A DNA stretch of 64,000 bases from Siphonodentalium dalli (Eukaryota > Mollusca > Scaphopoda > Gadilida > Siphonodentaliidae): the NCBI GenBank assembly GCA_032622095.1, contig CP136069.1, positions 201,236,690-201,300,689 of the forward strand, in the 5' to 3' direction. The notes under the pieces were generated by a model. It did no database searches. It was not told the DNA's origin and saw nothing but the letters and a program-made list of their open reading frames with translations. Position 1 is the stretch's first letter. Each line of letters begins with the position of its first letter. Below are positions 1 to 11,084 of the stretch, one piece after another. The position numbers were made by a program, and so were the translations under genes.

Positions 1-53
1 TATTTGTGTACATGAGTGTATTTAACTCTTATTCTTGAGTCATATTATTTTGT

Positions 54-201
54 ATTGGATATTTTCTGTTGAGTGTATAGTTATAGGAGATGGCCCCCAT
101 AAATGACTGGATTTAGGTACATATTAATTACCTTATTGGATATTTTCTGTTGAATATATATAGGTATAGGAGATGGCCCCCATAAATGACTGGATTTAGG
201 T
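54..201. repeat. ~80-bp direct duplication
   Basis: A segment starting ATTGGATATTTTCTGTTGA and ending in ATGACTGGATTTAGGTA occurs at about 54-119 and again at about 135-201 with small differences. No gene is visible here. If the COX gene continues to the left of the window, this would lie in its last intron. Confidence 0.8.
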
Positions 202-927
202 ATAGTCTCCCTTTAAAGACAAGACCCTACGACATCTTCATCGTGCAAATATTTGTTACATTAGTTCATTTTTTTATGGATGCAGATTTAATTTCGCCAA
301 ATCGTGTTCAATAAGACATGCAACGGGGTGATATAATGAGTCGTATGGACGAATCCGGAAATATATAGAGGACAACTCCAACGAGTTATGTTGGCATATA
401 ACATTTTATGAAACGAGTTCCATACGACTCGTTGTGAATCAAATTTATCAAAAGAGATTAATAAAATCTTACATCCCAACACAACAAGAAGAAGATCATG
501 TATATCACACGAACAAAACTAGAGCTTTATGCCTTTTTAAAAAACAAAATCCTTAAAAGAAACTTACATTTACATCGTTGGCTCATACGCTTCACAACCG
601 CATACGACAGTATTGCGCGCTCAGGACTGCAACGAGCAATTCGCCTCTTTGTCTCTTATTTTACTTTGATGAATAAATCAATCATTTTGTATTGTCTGGT
701 TTGGTGCTATGCGCGGCTTTTTAAAATAGTATTAATCCGCCTAATAAATGTAAAGTAATTTTTTGGCGCGCTGCCAACATGGCGACAATAATGCGTTTAT
801 TCGTGATTACCGCTGTCAGACATTCAGCTATTACTCACTAGTGAGAGATAACAAAATATCTAATGGATTTTTCAATGATATTATAGGGGTTTCATGTGAT
901 ATATTTTGATATTTATATCTGTTTCAG

Positions 928-1283
928 GAGAGAAGCGATTCTCCAAGTTTCTTGAAGAGCAGTACGGTGACATAGATGCTGTCGAATTCTACGTAGGTAT
1001 AATGGCCGAAAAGAAGAGAAACAAAGCAATGTTCGGGAGTACTATAGTGGAAATGGGGGCACCTGCCTCTGTTAAAGGTCTGATGTCGAGTCCACTCTGT
1101 AGCGAAAAATACTGGCGTCCTTCTACCTTTGGCGGTGAGGTCGGATTCCAAATAGTTAACACAGCAAGTCTACAAGAACTGTTTTGTGCAAACATTCAGG
1201 GCGATGGCTGTCCTCGCTCGACCTTTAAAGTCCCGGATGTTGACAGTACACAACAACACGAAGAACAACGTGCTGAGTTATAA
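928..1283 (+). CDS. Prostaglandin G/H synthase (cyclooxygenase), terminal coding exon
   Basis: Cyclooxygenases turn arachidonate into prostaglandin H2 at the lumenal face of the ER and nuclear envelope. The translated exon matches the C-terminal part of the catalytic domain: GEK, then YGDIDAVEFY, VEMGAPASVKGLM, YWRPSTFGGEVGFQIVNTAS and a C-x-x-x-x-x-x-C pair before KVPD. The Ser of GAPAS (codon 1068-1070) corresponds to the aspirin-acetylated Ser530; the position equivalent to Ile/Val523 is Met. The protein ends QRAEL, resembling the (P/S)TEL ER-retention end, and lacks the extra C-terminal cassette of vertebrate COX-2. A polypyrimidine tract and CAG at 925-927 precede the exon; the first codon (Gly of GEK) is split, giving a phase-1 acceptor. 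The frame is open to a stop at the usual place. The haem ligand and catalytic Tyr385 belong to upstream exons that are not visible. The gene could be live, with upstream exons left of the window, or this could be a captured exon. Confidence 0.9.
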
Positions 1284-1427
1284 CGATAACTATAGGGCTT
1301 CGAATATGTCAAGAATCTCACTGTCGTAAATCTCATTCAAATATCATTTGTTATCCATTTGTTCATTACGTCACTCACTGCGCTGGTTAGCCCTTCCATG
1401 ACTGGAGCTTCCTGAAAGTTGAGTATA

Positions 1428-1612
1428 CCCTGTGCCAATGCATTATCTTATAATAGCGAGTCTCACATATAGTAGGGTGCCTCGCATATATAAGAGAATG
1501 CATTGGTCTAACAATATTTACCTTGACACTGTAAGCCAGTGCATTATTTTATATATGCGAGGCTCACTATGGGAGACTTTCATGTATAAGATAATGCGCA
1601 GGCACATGATAT
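1428..1612. repeat. Double-hairpin MITE remnant (family A)
   Basis: Two imperfect hairpins built on CCAATGCATT and TATATATGCGAGGC lie at about 1435-1510 and 1545-1610, in the same arrangement as the complete TTAA-bounded elements at 12548-12947 and 42036-42413. The terminal TTAA inverted repeats are not recognisable. It starts about 150 bp after the COX stop codon and could be transcribed in the 3' UTR. Confidence 0.7.
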
Positions 1613-1783
1613 GTAATGCCGCTACCGTCACGAAAGTGGCAATTAAACATGCATGCAGAGTTCCAGACTATTTACTTTTTACAATTTTTTCAAAATATTT
1701 TTCACATTCTATTCAAATTCTAATGTATACAATGACATATTTGGAAGGAACTGAAAGACGCTATTTTGTTTGGTACTTAATGT

Positions 1784-1843
1784 GTTATATATGTACCTCC
1801 CCCAGCGGAGACCCTCTAGCCACATCCCTGGTTATATATGTAC
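1784..1843. mobile_element. Solo hAT-type end flanked by a 13-bp direct repeat
   Basis: A 34-bp piece (1797-1830) ending CTCTAGCCACATCCCTG matches the right end of the hAT-like elements at 7768-7779 and 59082-59093. It is flanked on both sides by GTTATATATGTAC (1784-1796 and 1831-1843). It may be an extreme internal-deletion derivative or a repaired excision product. Confidence 0.55.
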
Positions 1844-2599
1844 ATTTATTTGTTCTCGTTTCGGTGTTTTAGAGGGACACCAACAATAATTTTGTTTAAG
1901 TTTTCAATACCAAAATAATACTCTTTGGTATTTACTTATTTATATGATATCACACGAAACCCCTGTTATATCATTAAAAAGGTCATTATATATTTTTTTA
2001 TCTCACACTAGTGGCGAATAAGCGCGGGCTTTCCGCCAACTTTGCTGTGCGCCAACAAATGACTTTACATTGAATCAGGCGGATTAATACTATGTCGTAA
2101 AGCCGCATAATATGGCAACAACACAATACAATGCAAAATGGTGGCTTTGTTCATTAAAGTTCGTTGCACTAACCAAAATAGACACACAAACAAAGAGGCA
2201 AATTGGGGGAATATATTTCCCGTCGGCAGATCGAGCGCGTAATGCTTTTATATACGGGTGTGAAGCGCCTCAGACAACAACGGAAATTATTTTTTAAGCT
2301 TCTGTTAAGGATTTTGATTTGTTAAAAAGGCAAAACGGTCTAGTTTTTTTCATGTGATAAACAAGATATTCAACTCGTTATGTTTGGATATAAGATTTTA
2401 TGAAACTCTTTTGATAAATTTGATCCACTACTCGTCTACTGCTCGTTGTGAATCAAATTTAGCAAACTCGTTTCATAAAAGATTATATCCCAGCATAACC
2501 CGTTGGGGATCCTCAATATAATTATGTCATATTTGGATTTCATCAGAACAAAGGAGACAATGGTGTTACCGGACGTCTGGGACGTTGAATGAATCTTTA

Positions 2600-2865
2600 A
2601 CTTCTGAACGTGATTAATCGACTCAGTTAACTTGACTTATACAATTGTTTAATTTGATGCATCAAACTAACTAACTTGATCAACCAACTTAGATAAATTA
2701 ATGTATACTCTTAGTTGATTAATCATGCCACTAACAGTTTTAATCAACTTAGCTAAGTGGGTCGGTCAATCTACTTACTAAATTGATTAAATTAACTTAT
2801 TAATTCGACTGGTCAACTTAGCTATCTTGATTAGTCGACTCAACTAACTTGAGTAATCATCTTAT
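2600..2865. repeat. Degenerate AT-rich array of TTGA/TCAA words
   Basis: Short words such as AACTTGAT, TTAATCGACTCA and CAACTTAGC recur in changing order, many of them self-complementary. No fixed period can be given by eye and there is no coding signal. Confidence 0.6.
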
Positions 2866-2868
2866 ATT

Positions 2869-3233
2869 TCATGACTATACATTATGTGTTCTGACCTGTT
2901 CATGACAATACATTGTGTGTTCTGACCAGTTCATGGCAATACATTGTGTGTTCTGACCTGTTCATGACAATACATTGTGTGTTCTGACCTGTTCATGACT
3001 ATACATTGTGTGTTCTGACCTGTTCGTGGCAATACATTGTGTGTTCTGACCTATTCATGACTATACATTGTGTGTTCTGACCTGTTCATGACAATACATT
3101 GTGTGTTCTGACCTGTTCATGACTATACATTATGTGTTCTGACCTGTTCACGACAATACATTGTGTGTTCTGACCAGTTCATGACAATACATTGTGTGTT
3201 CTGACATGTTCATGACAATACATTGTGTGTTCT
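2869..3233. repeat. 31-bp minisatellite, about 12 units
   Basis: Head-to-tail copies of a 31-bp unit containing TACATTGTGTGTTCTGACC followed by TGTTCATGACAA. Substitutions occur mainly at CAATAC/CTATAC and ACCTG/ACCAG. Confidence 0.95.
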
Positions 3234-3329
3234 TGTCCAAGAGGTGATCAGATCAAAGTTATACCAGACGGGAGACTTGACTCCATATTGTGATTTAGCA
3301 TCACATCCATGTATTATTGTCATCATTCA

Positions 3330-4345
3330 CACACCTGGTCAAGTGGTCCTGCTAATTTGCTATGATGCTGGTGGGCCATGCTGAATTTATATGATGTTGG
3401 TAGGACAAACTGAGACTGTTAAGAAAACGATACCGTTATTGTTTTCTAAAGTTGCCATTTTCGTGGTGTTTGATAAAACTGAACGAATATAAAAAACCCG
3501 TGTCTGTATACAATATTCAAGATCCGATATACTTTAAAATAGCTAAACAATGGCTGCGATACAGTACCAGTCAAAAGAATTGGTATATTAAGCGCGCTAT
3601 TTTCGCCCAATGTCGCAATACTATTGCAAGTGTAAACTCTTATAAGCGCGCCACTTGCAACATTATTGCAATATTTTGCGCTTAATATCTCAATATATCG
3701 CGCTTAATATTGCGACATCTTACGCTCAAAATTGTGACATTGAAAGCAAATTATTGCTTCTTCTATATTGTGTATTGCATAAATAGAGACAATGTTTTAG
3801 ATTTGTATATAATTAAAGTTGTAAATGTTATATGTTCATTATATGCACATGTTTTATCTATTATAAATATAAAACTATCGGGTCAGGAATTTTGCGCGCT
3901 TAATGTCGCAATATTTTGCGCTTAATATTTCAATATTTTGTGTTCAATATCGACAGATGTTTGGTATTGCGTTATAATCGGGCCTTTTCGAAATTAAGCG
4001 CGCTCAATATCGCAATAAATGCATGCCTCAATATACCACTTCTTCTGACTGGTACTGTAGTGCCTGCGAAATGACAGAACTAGCCATCCGGATTATCCTC
4101 TGTCTGCAACTATCAACACAGCAATTATTATAATATGTTATATAACATATCATATTTTAATGTTCCATACACATAATGGCTGTCCCTCGATTCGTTCAGA
4201 TTAGCAAAACACCGCGAAAATGACAAATCGATAACATAACGGTACGTTTTTCTTAACAACATCAGTTTGCACTACCAGCATCATATTATTTTTAGCAGGA
4301 CCCACCATAATCATAGTAATTTGGCAGGACCACTTGACCATGTGT
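3330..4345. mobile_element. Fold-back element with a nested inverted repeat
   Basis: The outer arms at about 3330-3465 (starting near CTGGTCAAGTGGTCCTGCTA) and 4195-4345 (its reverse complement, with GACCACTTGACCA) are diverged inverted repeats of about 140 bp. Inside, a second pair of arms at about 3545-3600 and 4010-4062 shares CAGTACCAGTC and TTGGTATATT. The core (3590-4030) is a degenerate array of GCGCTTAATATTGCGACAT-like words. Short ORFs here contain repeat sequence and are not genes. Confidence 0.65.
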
Positions 4346-4394
4346 GATAGTTTCAACTCATATCGCTCGATCATTCCCACATCGCATAAAGTCA

Positions 4395-5010
4395 CCCCTG
4401 GTCAAGTGGTCATGTTAGTCTACTATATGCTGTTGGGGCACCTGCTGGCGGCGAAACGTGATGCCGTTACGAGAAAGTACCGTTTATTGTTCTTAAAATG
4501 TCATTTGCGAGGTGTTTATCAGCGTCTGTATGATACATTTAAGAACATGTATATATTTTTAATTTAGTAATGGCTGTGTTGGTCTTTGATAAAAGCATTA
4601 ATAGCCATGTCTGTTATAGTCGATTTGATTAAAGCATTAATAGCCATGTCTGTTATAGTCGATTTGATTAAAGCATTAATAGCCATGTTTGTTATAGTCG
4701 ATTTGATTAAAGCATTAATAGCCATGTCTGCTATAGTCGATTTGATTAAAGCATGAATAGCCATATCTGTTATAGTCGATTTGCAACAACCAATATAACC
4801 AGTACTGCAATATTTTGCAATATATATATGTTTTTGAATGTTTGATACACGTCATGGCTATTCTGAATATGCTCGCAGTATACGAACGCCGCAAACATGA
4901 CAACCTTAGAAATATAACGGCACTGTTTCGTAACAGCATCAGTTTGCCATAACATAATCACAGTAGTTTAGCAAAACCCGACAGGATCATATCAAATTAG
5001 CAGGACCACT
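4395..5010. mobile_element. Related fold-back element with a 39-bp tandem core
   Basis: The arms at about 4395-4540 (CCTGGTCAAGTGGTCATG onward) and 4850-5010 are inverted relative to each other and homologous to the arms of the neighbouring element. The core at about 4590-4785 is five copies of a 39-bp unit containing GATTAAAGCATTAATAGCC and TTATAGTCGATTT. The unit is a multiple of three, so it gives a spurious repeated 13-residue ORF on the minus strand. A partial relative lies at 50975-51200. Confidence 0.7.
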
Positions 5011-5082
5011 CGATCGTGGGTGTACGTCGCAACTCATAACGCTCGATCATTCCCACATCGCATTAGATCATGTCATTAATAT

Positions 5083-5466
5083 CTACTCTCCATAGCGCCC
5101 GTACATGTGTATTTCATATTCAACCAGCTCAAAACCTGGAAACTTTTTGAAGTTTTTACAGGGAACTTTATAAATTCAATACATAATGCTATTTATTACA
5201 TGATCCTACCCTTATTCCATTCAATAAACCCATTCTATAAAGTGTGATATTAAACGTTAGTTAATAACAGGAAATAGTGCCAGGTGACCTTTGACTTCCC
5301 GTTTGTCGTCTGTTTACATTCCATACGATACCTCTCAAAATACTATGGCTTCCAATATTTTTCCAACAAAACTCTAACGAATGAAGAAAACGGGAAAATG
5401 TTCCCAGGTTTTGAACTGTGGAACGTGATCTCTACGGGCGTTAGCCAGAGTAGAGATTGATGGCAT
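5083..5466. mobile_element. Fold-back element of about 380 bp
   Basis: The ends are inverted repeats: TCTACTCTCCATAGCGCCCGTA at about 5090 against TACGGGCGTTAGCCAGAGTAGAGA at about 5435, and CAAAACCTGGAAAC against GTTCCCAGGTTTTG further in. The interior block 5200-5370 recurs in reverse orientation at 56180-56370. Confidence 0.65.
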
Positions 5467-5923
5467 GATCTGACCTCGCATAAACTGTGTGTATGTTTTG
5501 TGAACGCCTTTTGATATTGATTTATAATAGAGATTATTTTGTTACATACATGTTTAGTAAATTAAATAGATACACTGTACGCATAGTGTTTATTATATGT
5601 GTTGCATCAAGTGACCCACACCACCCACACTATACATGTATCAACGTGTTCAATACTTTGTATATGCTATTCAGTAAAACAATATTTTAAATATAATGGT
5701 CTATCACTTCCGGACCACAAGTACAACAACATACTTTTTATAAATCCCAATTTCAAGACTCCAGATAGCTAATTTGTGAATACAATGCACATACAGCATT
5801 TACTGAAGGAAGCGTGTATTATTCGTTCATAACGGCATGATACAGTGGTTTAGTTCGATCGTAAGCTCTTTGTAAATCAAAAGTTGAAATACAATTTGCC
5901 ATGATTTAAGCGACAACAAACTA
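5467..5923. other. Intergenic, no gene seen
   Basis: AT-rich sequence with short ORFs (for example 5487-5690) but no recognisable protein, splice-bounded exon or repeat unit. Confidence 0.5.
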
Positions 5924-6072
5924 GATAGAGTTGTCCTTCTTTGTACGCGTTTTGAGTATGCTCTGACGACAAGCGAGATAGAGTTGTCCTTCTTTTTACA
6001 TGTTTTGGGTATGCTCTGACTACAGACGAGATAGAGTTGTCCTTATTTGTACGTGTTTTGGGTACGCTCTGA
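5924..6072. repeat. 53-bp tandem repeat, about three units
   Basis: GATAGAGTTGTCCTT recurs at 5924, 5977 and 6030, each followed by GTTTTGGGTATGCTCTGAC with a few changes. Confidence 0.9.
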
Positions 6073-6174
6073 ACTTTTTCTCGCGGAGTTCTATTCTGCA
6101 GCCATTAAAATGTCCCGACGAATGTGATAAATATAAATAATTTGTAATAATATTGTAAATTTTCCAACAGGACT

Positions 6175-6300
6175 GCTATCCCCCAATCATATCTATATTA
6201 TTTTGTATCCCGGAATCAATATAAGCCTTTATGGGTGTCCTCGAATCATGCATATTATTTTTTACCCCGGAATCTATATAAAACTTTCTGGGAAGAGATA
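6175..6300. repeat. ~65-bp direct duplication
   Basis: A block with CAATCATATCTATATTATTTT, CCCGGAATC and ATATAA is repeated once (about 6180 and 6243) with moderate divergence. The following 6300-6700 is AT-rich with no recognisable feature. Confidence 0.6.
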
Positions 6301-6719
6301 GAGTATATTTAAAATAAGACATTAAAATAAGACATTTTGTGCCACAACAAACAGGTCAGGAACATCTTCAATTGAACTATTATAGTTAGATGATGTGTCA
6401 CAATAAAGGCTATGGAAACCAGAGGAACTGCTCACAAATCTTTGATACATAATATTATCTTCAGTATTCTCTGTGTTTATCTGTTATTATCAATACTAAA
6501 CACACTCAGGTTAATGGTAAATATGACAACACTATCAACAACACAGCACACATACAATATATGACGTGCAGGGTTTGTGCGTATCTACATGTATCAACTG
6601 AAATAAATATGCTTTCTAAAATGATTTGGCATTATAGCACACTCTGCGTAAATATTCCATATTCACATGTCATTTCGTGGGAGCGTATCGATATGCTTTT
6701 ATTTTTGTGATCTGATTGA

Positions 6720-7779
6720 GGGGGCTTGGGGGGTGGGGTTCACCCCCAACTTTGGTCAAAATTTTCAACAGTTGGAAATTTCATACCTACCACAATATCA
6801 GTTGGAAATTTCACACCAACAATAGGTTGAAAATGTTCTTGTAGTTTGATTTTCAAACAATTCATTGGGGGAATTTATTGATTTTGGGGCAATATTTGCA
6901 TATTTTTTTTACTTTTGTTCAAAATTTTAGACTGAAATGGCCAACAGTTGGGGGGGATGTCAGGTTGGAAATTTTTAACACTTGGAAACATTGTGTCCTG
7001 GTCCCTCCCCCGTGACCAGTCAAAAACTGTTAGTCAATTTAAGAAAACAATATGGTCATTGGAATTGTCATCAGTTGCAAAATTTCCAACTTCAGTGGGG
7101 GTGTCAGGTATGAAATTTCCAACTCTAGGAAGGCTTGAGGCTAGTCTAGATGCCAGGATTTTGCGATATTCTTTTTCAGATTTCTAAATTTTCGCATGGT
7201 CATGTCATGGTCCCTCCCCTGGCCAATAAAAAACTGCTAATTAATAGTTTAAAAAAACTAAATTTTACTACATTTGGTCAAAATTGTGGACTGAAATGGT
7301 CATCAGTTGGAGATTTTTTCCAACCTCAACCTCAGCCTCAAGCTTTTTCTAGTGTTTGAAATTTCAAACCTCATAATATCAAACACTATAAAAATCTTGA
7401 GGCCCGTCTAGATGCTAGGATTTTGCGATTTTCTTGTTTAGTTTTCAATTTTTTCTCACATCGGGCAGAACAACCATGTCGGCCCGGTGTGTCCTGGTCT
7501 CTTGGCAGTAGCCGTGCATGTGCATTTGTCTGGAGTTGGACCACTAGATGTTAGGATTTCCGCAATTTTCGGGTTGAAATATCTGAATGTTCTGATACCG
7601 GGCGGGTATATAGGACCGTGGTTTATGAATATATAGGGTATTATGCCTGACTAATTGAGGTGCAAGGGGGGTGCAAATTGAATTATGCAAAACTTGTGGG
7701 GGGGGGGGGTGCAGTTTATAATTGCCCAAAGTCGACACCCCCCCCCCCCCCCAACGGAGACCCTCCAGCCACATCCCTG
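6720..7779. mobile_element. hAT-type non-autonomous element, copy 1
   Basis: Homologous along its length to the complete element at 58052-59093, same orientation. Shared landmarks are CCAACTTTGGTCAAAAT, repeated TTGGAAATTTCCAAC words, GTGTCCTGGTCCCTCCCC and the right end GCCACATCCCTG (7768-7779). C and G runs at 7697-7755 lie just inside the right end. The left terminal repeat is not clear, so the left boundary is approximate. ORFs within are low-complexity repeat products. Confidence 0.7.
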
Positions 7780-8500
7780 CTTATAATTGACCGATCAATC
7801 ATTGCAAGGCGAACTCTTCACAACTTTCCAATGATTGGTGGTCAATACAAATTGCTCATTTAATCAGATCACACGTGTAGGTTATAACCCGCCTGTGTAT
7901 CCGCACCAGAAATGCAGACAAGGCACACATCGACGAGGTCTGTATTTGTTGTTCAGATACCCAACGGGTTATGACATATTTATGAACCGATTCACACCCC
8001 AAGGCACACATAATTGAGCCACTTTCAATATGATGATTACTTATCAATTAGTGAATTACCATTCCATCAGAGCTTAAATGTTGTGTGGTGTTACACATTC
8101 GTACTGCACGAGTCATATATATCCTCGTTGGTCATGGAAGCACTTGCATCGTGATTATTTATCAGCGTCGATAACCATTTGTCTCCGAATTTAAAGTATT
8201 GTTTATACAGGTTGCTCATTGTGGCCATAAACTGTTGTTTGTTGTTGAAGAAATATCACCGGCATTCATGAAACAAACAATACTAAAACAAATATGTGAA
8301 TATGATTATTGCTTGGATTGTCCGCAATGCCATTTCCATTGCATACACATAACAGTTCGAGGCCATTACCGATATTCATGGTGAGTCCTGGTGTCGTATA
8401 TATAATATGTATCCATTATTTTTGGTATTGACTGGGTCACCGGGAAACACCCCCCAAACATAATTAATCATGGTGTTGTGTGATTTGCTTATTGCACACT
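7780..8500. other. Intergenic, no gene seen
   Basis: Contains only short ORFs without family resemblance and a CCAACGGGTTATGACATATT stretch near 7960. No tandem unit or inverted repeat was found by eye. Confidence 0.4.
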
Positions 8501-8509
8501 CTCTACGTA

Positions 8510-8965
8510 CTGTAATACGTTGCAGATGGATGCGGTTCACTCTAGGGCGTGGACGATAAACTACTTATCAAATTCACATGCCCAACAACTTAAAGACATA
8601 TTATATTCTTGTTCTGGTGCGTGAAACTGACAACTGAAGGAATCTAACATTCTACTAACATTTCCGAAAATTATAAGCAAATCGACCGTGACAATCCATA
8701 GAAAACATCGTAAGAACTACGCTCAATTGTAAATATTTACCACTCAATCCGGGACGCATCTATCAGCCATAAAATAGCGAATACGATTTCGCAATAGAGA
8801 GGCACTGCATTTAATTCATATATAAGAATGACGGTGTGTATTGTCAATTTGGATATACATACTATTTGTAAAAATTACTCAAAAATTCTCCATTTCTAAT
8901 TAATCACCGTACCGGAGTGTTCCATATCACTTTAATATATATATGCACATTAAAAACTGTGTAAG
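8510..8965. repeat. Interspersed repeat R, copy 1
   Basis: Homologous to 20960-21415 (same orientation) and 19056-19420 (opposite). Shared blocks in order are TTGTTCTGGTGC, TTCTACTAACAT, CAATCCATAGAAAACATCG, ATTGTAAATATTTACCACTC, CGGGACGCAT, TATTGTCAATTTGGAT and GTGTTCCATATCACTTTAA. A piece also occurs at about 39935-40010. No coding potential; TIRs or pol III boxes were not identified. Confidence 0.75.
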
Positions 8966-9304
8966 TTCTTAAGTTGTTAAACAACTCAATTTTGCCCGAG
9001 ATTAGCTTTCAGTAAACTGGCAAGAATCAACCGTGCAATAACTCGTTGCAGTGTACTGTTCTTATAAGCGGCAACACAATCGATTACAGATTCCCTATAA
9101 TTCGAATATTTAGCATTCAAGCGTGTGCAACATAATTTTATTATATACTTGCCCGTGAATTATAAGGTTTTAGCAGTGAGATATAAGTGATACCCAACTC
9201 TAGAGTGATATCCCACTAGTGAGTGATATCAGCTTGAAATTTCTGATGTATTGACATTCATTGGGGGCCATATATAGGCAAGTAACTAAAGTATATAATA
9301 AACA

Positions 9305-9465
9305 GAATATCCACAATTTTTCAGTGGATATGGGTTAAATCTCAATCGTGATGACAAAACATTTGAATTTCCAATCGTGGCTAAAGCCACTCGTGGAAAT
9401 TCAATGTTTTGTCATCACTCATGAGATATAACCCATATCCTCTATATATTCAGCTGTGGATAATA
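9305..9465. repeat. Long palindrome, tight loop
   Basis: The arms GGATATGGGTT...CCAATCGTGGC (from 9326) and GCCACTCGTGG...AACCCATATCC (to 9440) pair almost completely over about 55 bp with a loop of only a few bases (TAAA). Weaker pairing extends to about 9305 and 9465. AATAAACAGAATATC precedes the left arm and the right outer part carries TCCTCTATATA, the same outer word as the fold-back at 369. Confidence 0.85.
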
Positions 9466-10109
9466 TCATGACAATTTGCCAGGAGATTTAACCCTTACTC
9501 TCTTTGTGCATTAAGGCAGAAATTGATATTTGTTCGCGGAATGTACATGTGGGTAGGGTTCTCTATTCAGAAGGTTCATTATTCCGAAGGTTCGCTATTC
9601 CGAATGTTCGCTATTCCGAAGGTTTTCTATTATGGGCGTATTTAAACATAAATTTCATCAAAATCTGCACCCCCACAAAAACCACACGAGGAATGAAAAT
9701 ACTATTACGCTAGTATTCACATTTATTAGGGCCTAAATTTATAAAAACCCATTCTAATTCCCAAATTGTCCCAGGTGTCGGTTATTATTAGGAAGACGAA
9801 AGTGTCAGTTTATCGTTTATTATGCAAAGTTGAAAACACGATGACTGCATGACTGAAATAAACTGCATGTGAGAGATACAGTCTGTCCGAACTGGCAATC
9901 TGTATTTGAAAGAAAAATCAACCGCCAGATCATATATAGAAACAATATATGCCATATTATATACCATTTGAAATAGGAAGCTCTCTGACATTGTATTTTT
10001 AACTTATCCGGTATAATTAACCAGTATAATAAATATGTTGTTTTTGTTGAGTTACCAACATGTTTTTGTGCTTAAGTTTCATCTGGTTTTGTTGCGCAAA
10101 GTGTATTAT

Positions 10110-10168
10110 TGTCAATGGAGGGGGAATAACTATATGTTAAAGATAGTTATCTCCCTTCCATTGGAAAT
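10110..10168. repeat. Short hairpin with GGAGGG ends
   Basis: CAATGGAGGGGGAATAACTA pairs with TAGTTATCTCCCTTCCATTG around a TATGTTAAAGA loop. Similar GATGGAGGGGAACATAACTA sequence occurs at 43536. A diverged repeat of TTATTGAGATATTACGTCA-type sequence follows at 10530-10655. Confidence 0.65.
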
Positions 10169-11084
10169 ACATTTTTAGTTTGAATTATGTTGCACTCTGG
10201 GAGCCATAACGGGGGAATCTTTTTATGATTTTTATATGGGCATTTCTGAGACACAAACGTTTCAAATGGTGATGAATTATAATATTTTAATCATATTTTA
10301 TGGCATTGTTATTAAAACCGTACATCAAGGCACTACAAAACAATAATCGGTGACTTGAAAATTAAAGTGGGCATTTAAAGTCAATACAAAGTCACAATTG
10401 CAGTTAGGTTCATCTCATACCCGTCTATTCAGCGATATTCTGCGACGCAGTATGTTCTAGCCTCCAGAATGCACTAAGCGTTAAAGCTCCACTGTTATAC
10501 TCCGCCTTTAGCTGGCGTATTATTGCCTCTAAGATTATTGAGATATTACGTCAGACGTAATGACATTAAATCGTATGGAAACACAACAAGTGTGGGGACT
10601 GCGTGACGTGAATATGTAATGAGAAATAACGTCATAAGTAATGACATTAAATCTCAAGAAAACCCGCGAAAACAAAACAATATCACATTTATTGTTTTAA
10701 TGTTTTAAGTTATTTTCTTCATAAAAAGAGTCTTCGTGATAATGAACCCTCTGAATACTTTAGAAAATAGAATTAACCTTAAAATAACAAAAACCTTCGG
10801 AATAGAGAACCTTCGGGATAGAGAACCTTCCGAATAGCGAACCATTCGGAATAGAGACATGTCCCCGTACATGTAACTACACGTATATGGAAAATAATCA
10901 GCTCTGTTTTCAATAGTTGTTCTTGAATACACTGCTTTATGGTTAAGATACTTATGACACATCGACAATTTTAACAGATCAGGCGAATTCTGAATTCAAC
11001 TATTGTAGTTCTATTTTACAATTATAGTTGAATTTGACAGTGCTCAAAACACAATTTCCATGTTTTTGTTCAACGCACATCCAA

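Larger units (their letters stand above)
369..2520. mobile_element. Fold-back (long-TIR) element enclosing a COX exon
   Basis: The left arm (about 369-915) and the right arm (about 1938-2520) are reverse complements over roughly 550 bp with moderate divergence. Landmarks shared in inverted order include an AACGAGTTATG block near the outer ends, the ATTAATCCGCCT block at about 730 and 2080, the CACTAGTG block at about 838 and 2010, and GGGGTTTC(A/G)TGTGAT at about 887 and 1955. The outer end TATATAGAGGA is also seen at two palindromes (9.43 kb, 55.82 kb). The 1 kb centre holds the terminal COX exon, a double-hairpin repeat remnant and a 34-bp hAT end. The left arm stops about a dozen bases before the exon's splice acceptor. 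No transposase is visible, so a non-autonomous element is inferred. Long inverted repeats can also be assembly artefacts, but the arms have diverged too far for a simple misjoin. Confidence 0.75.

Noticed and set aside
906-927. ATG at 906 as a start for the COX protein
   Set aside because: These codons lie in the polypyrimidine tract and acceptor of an intron; homology to COX begins at the split Gly codon at 927/928.
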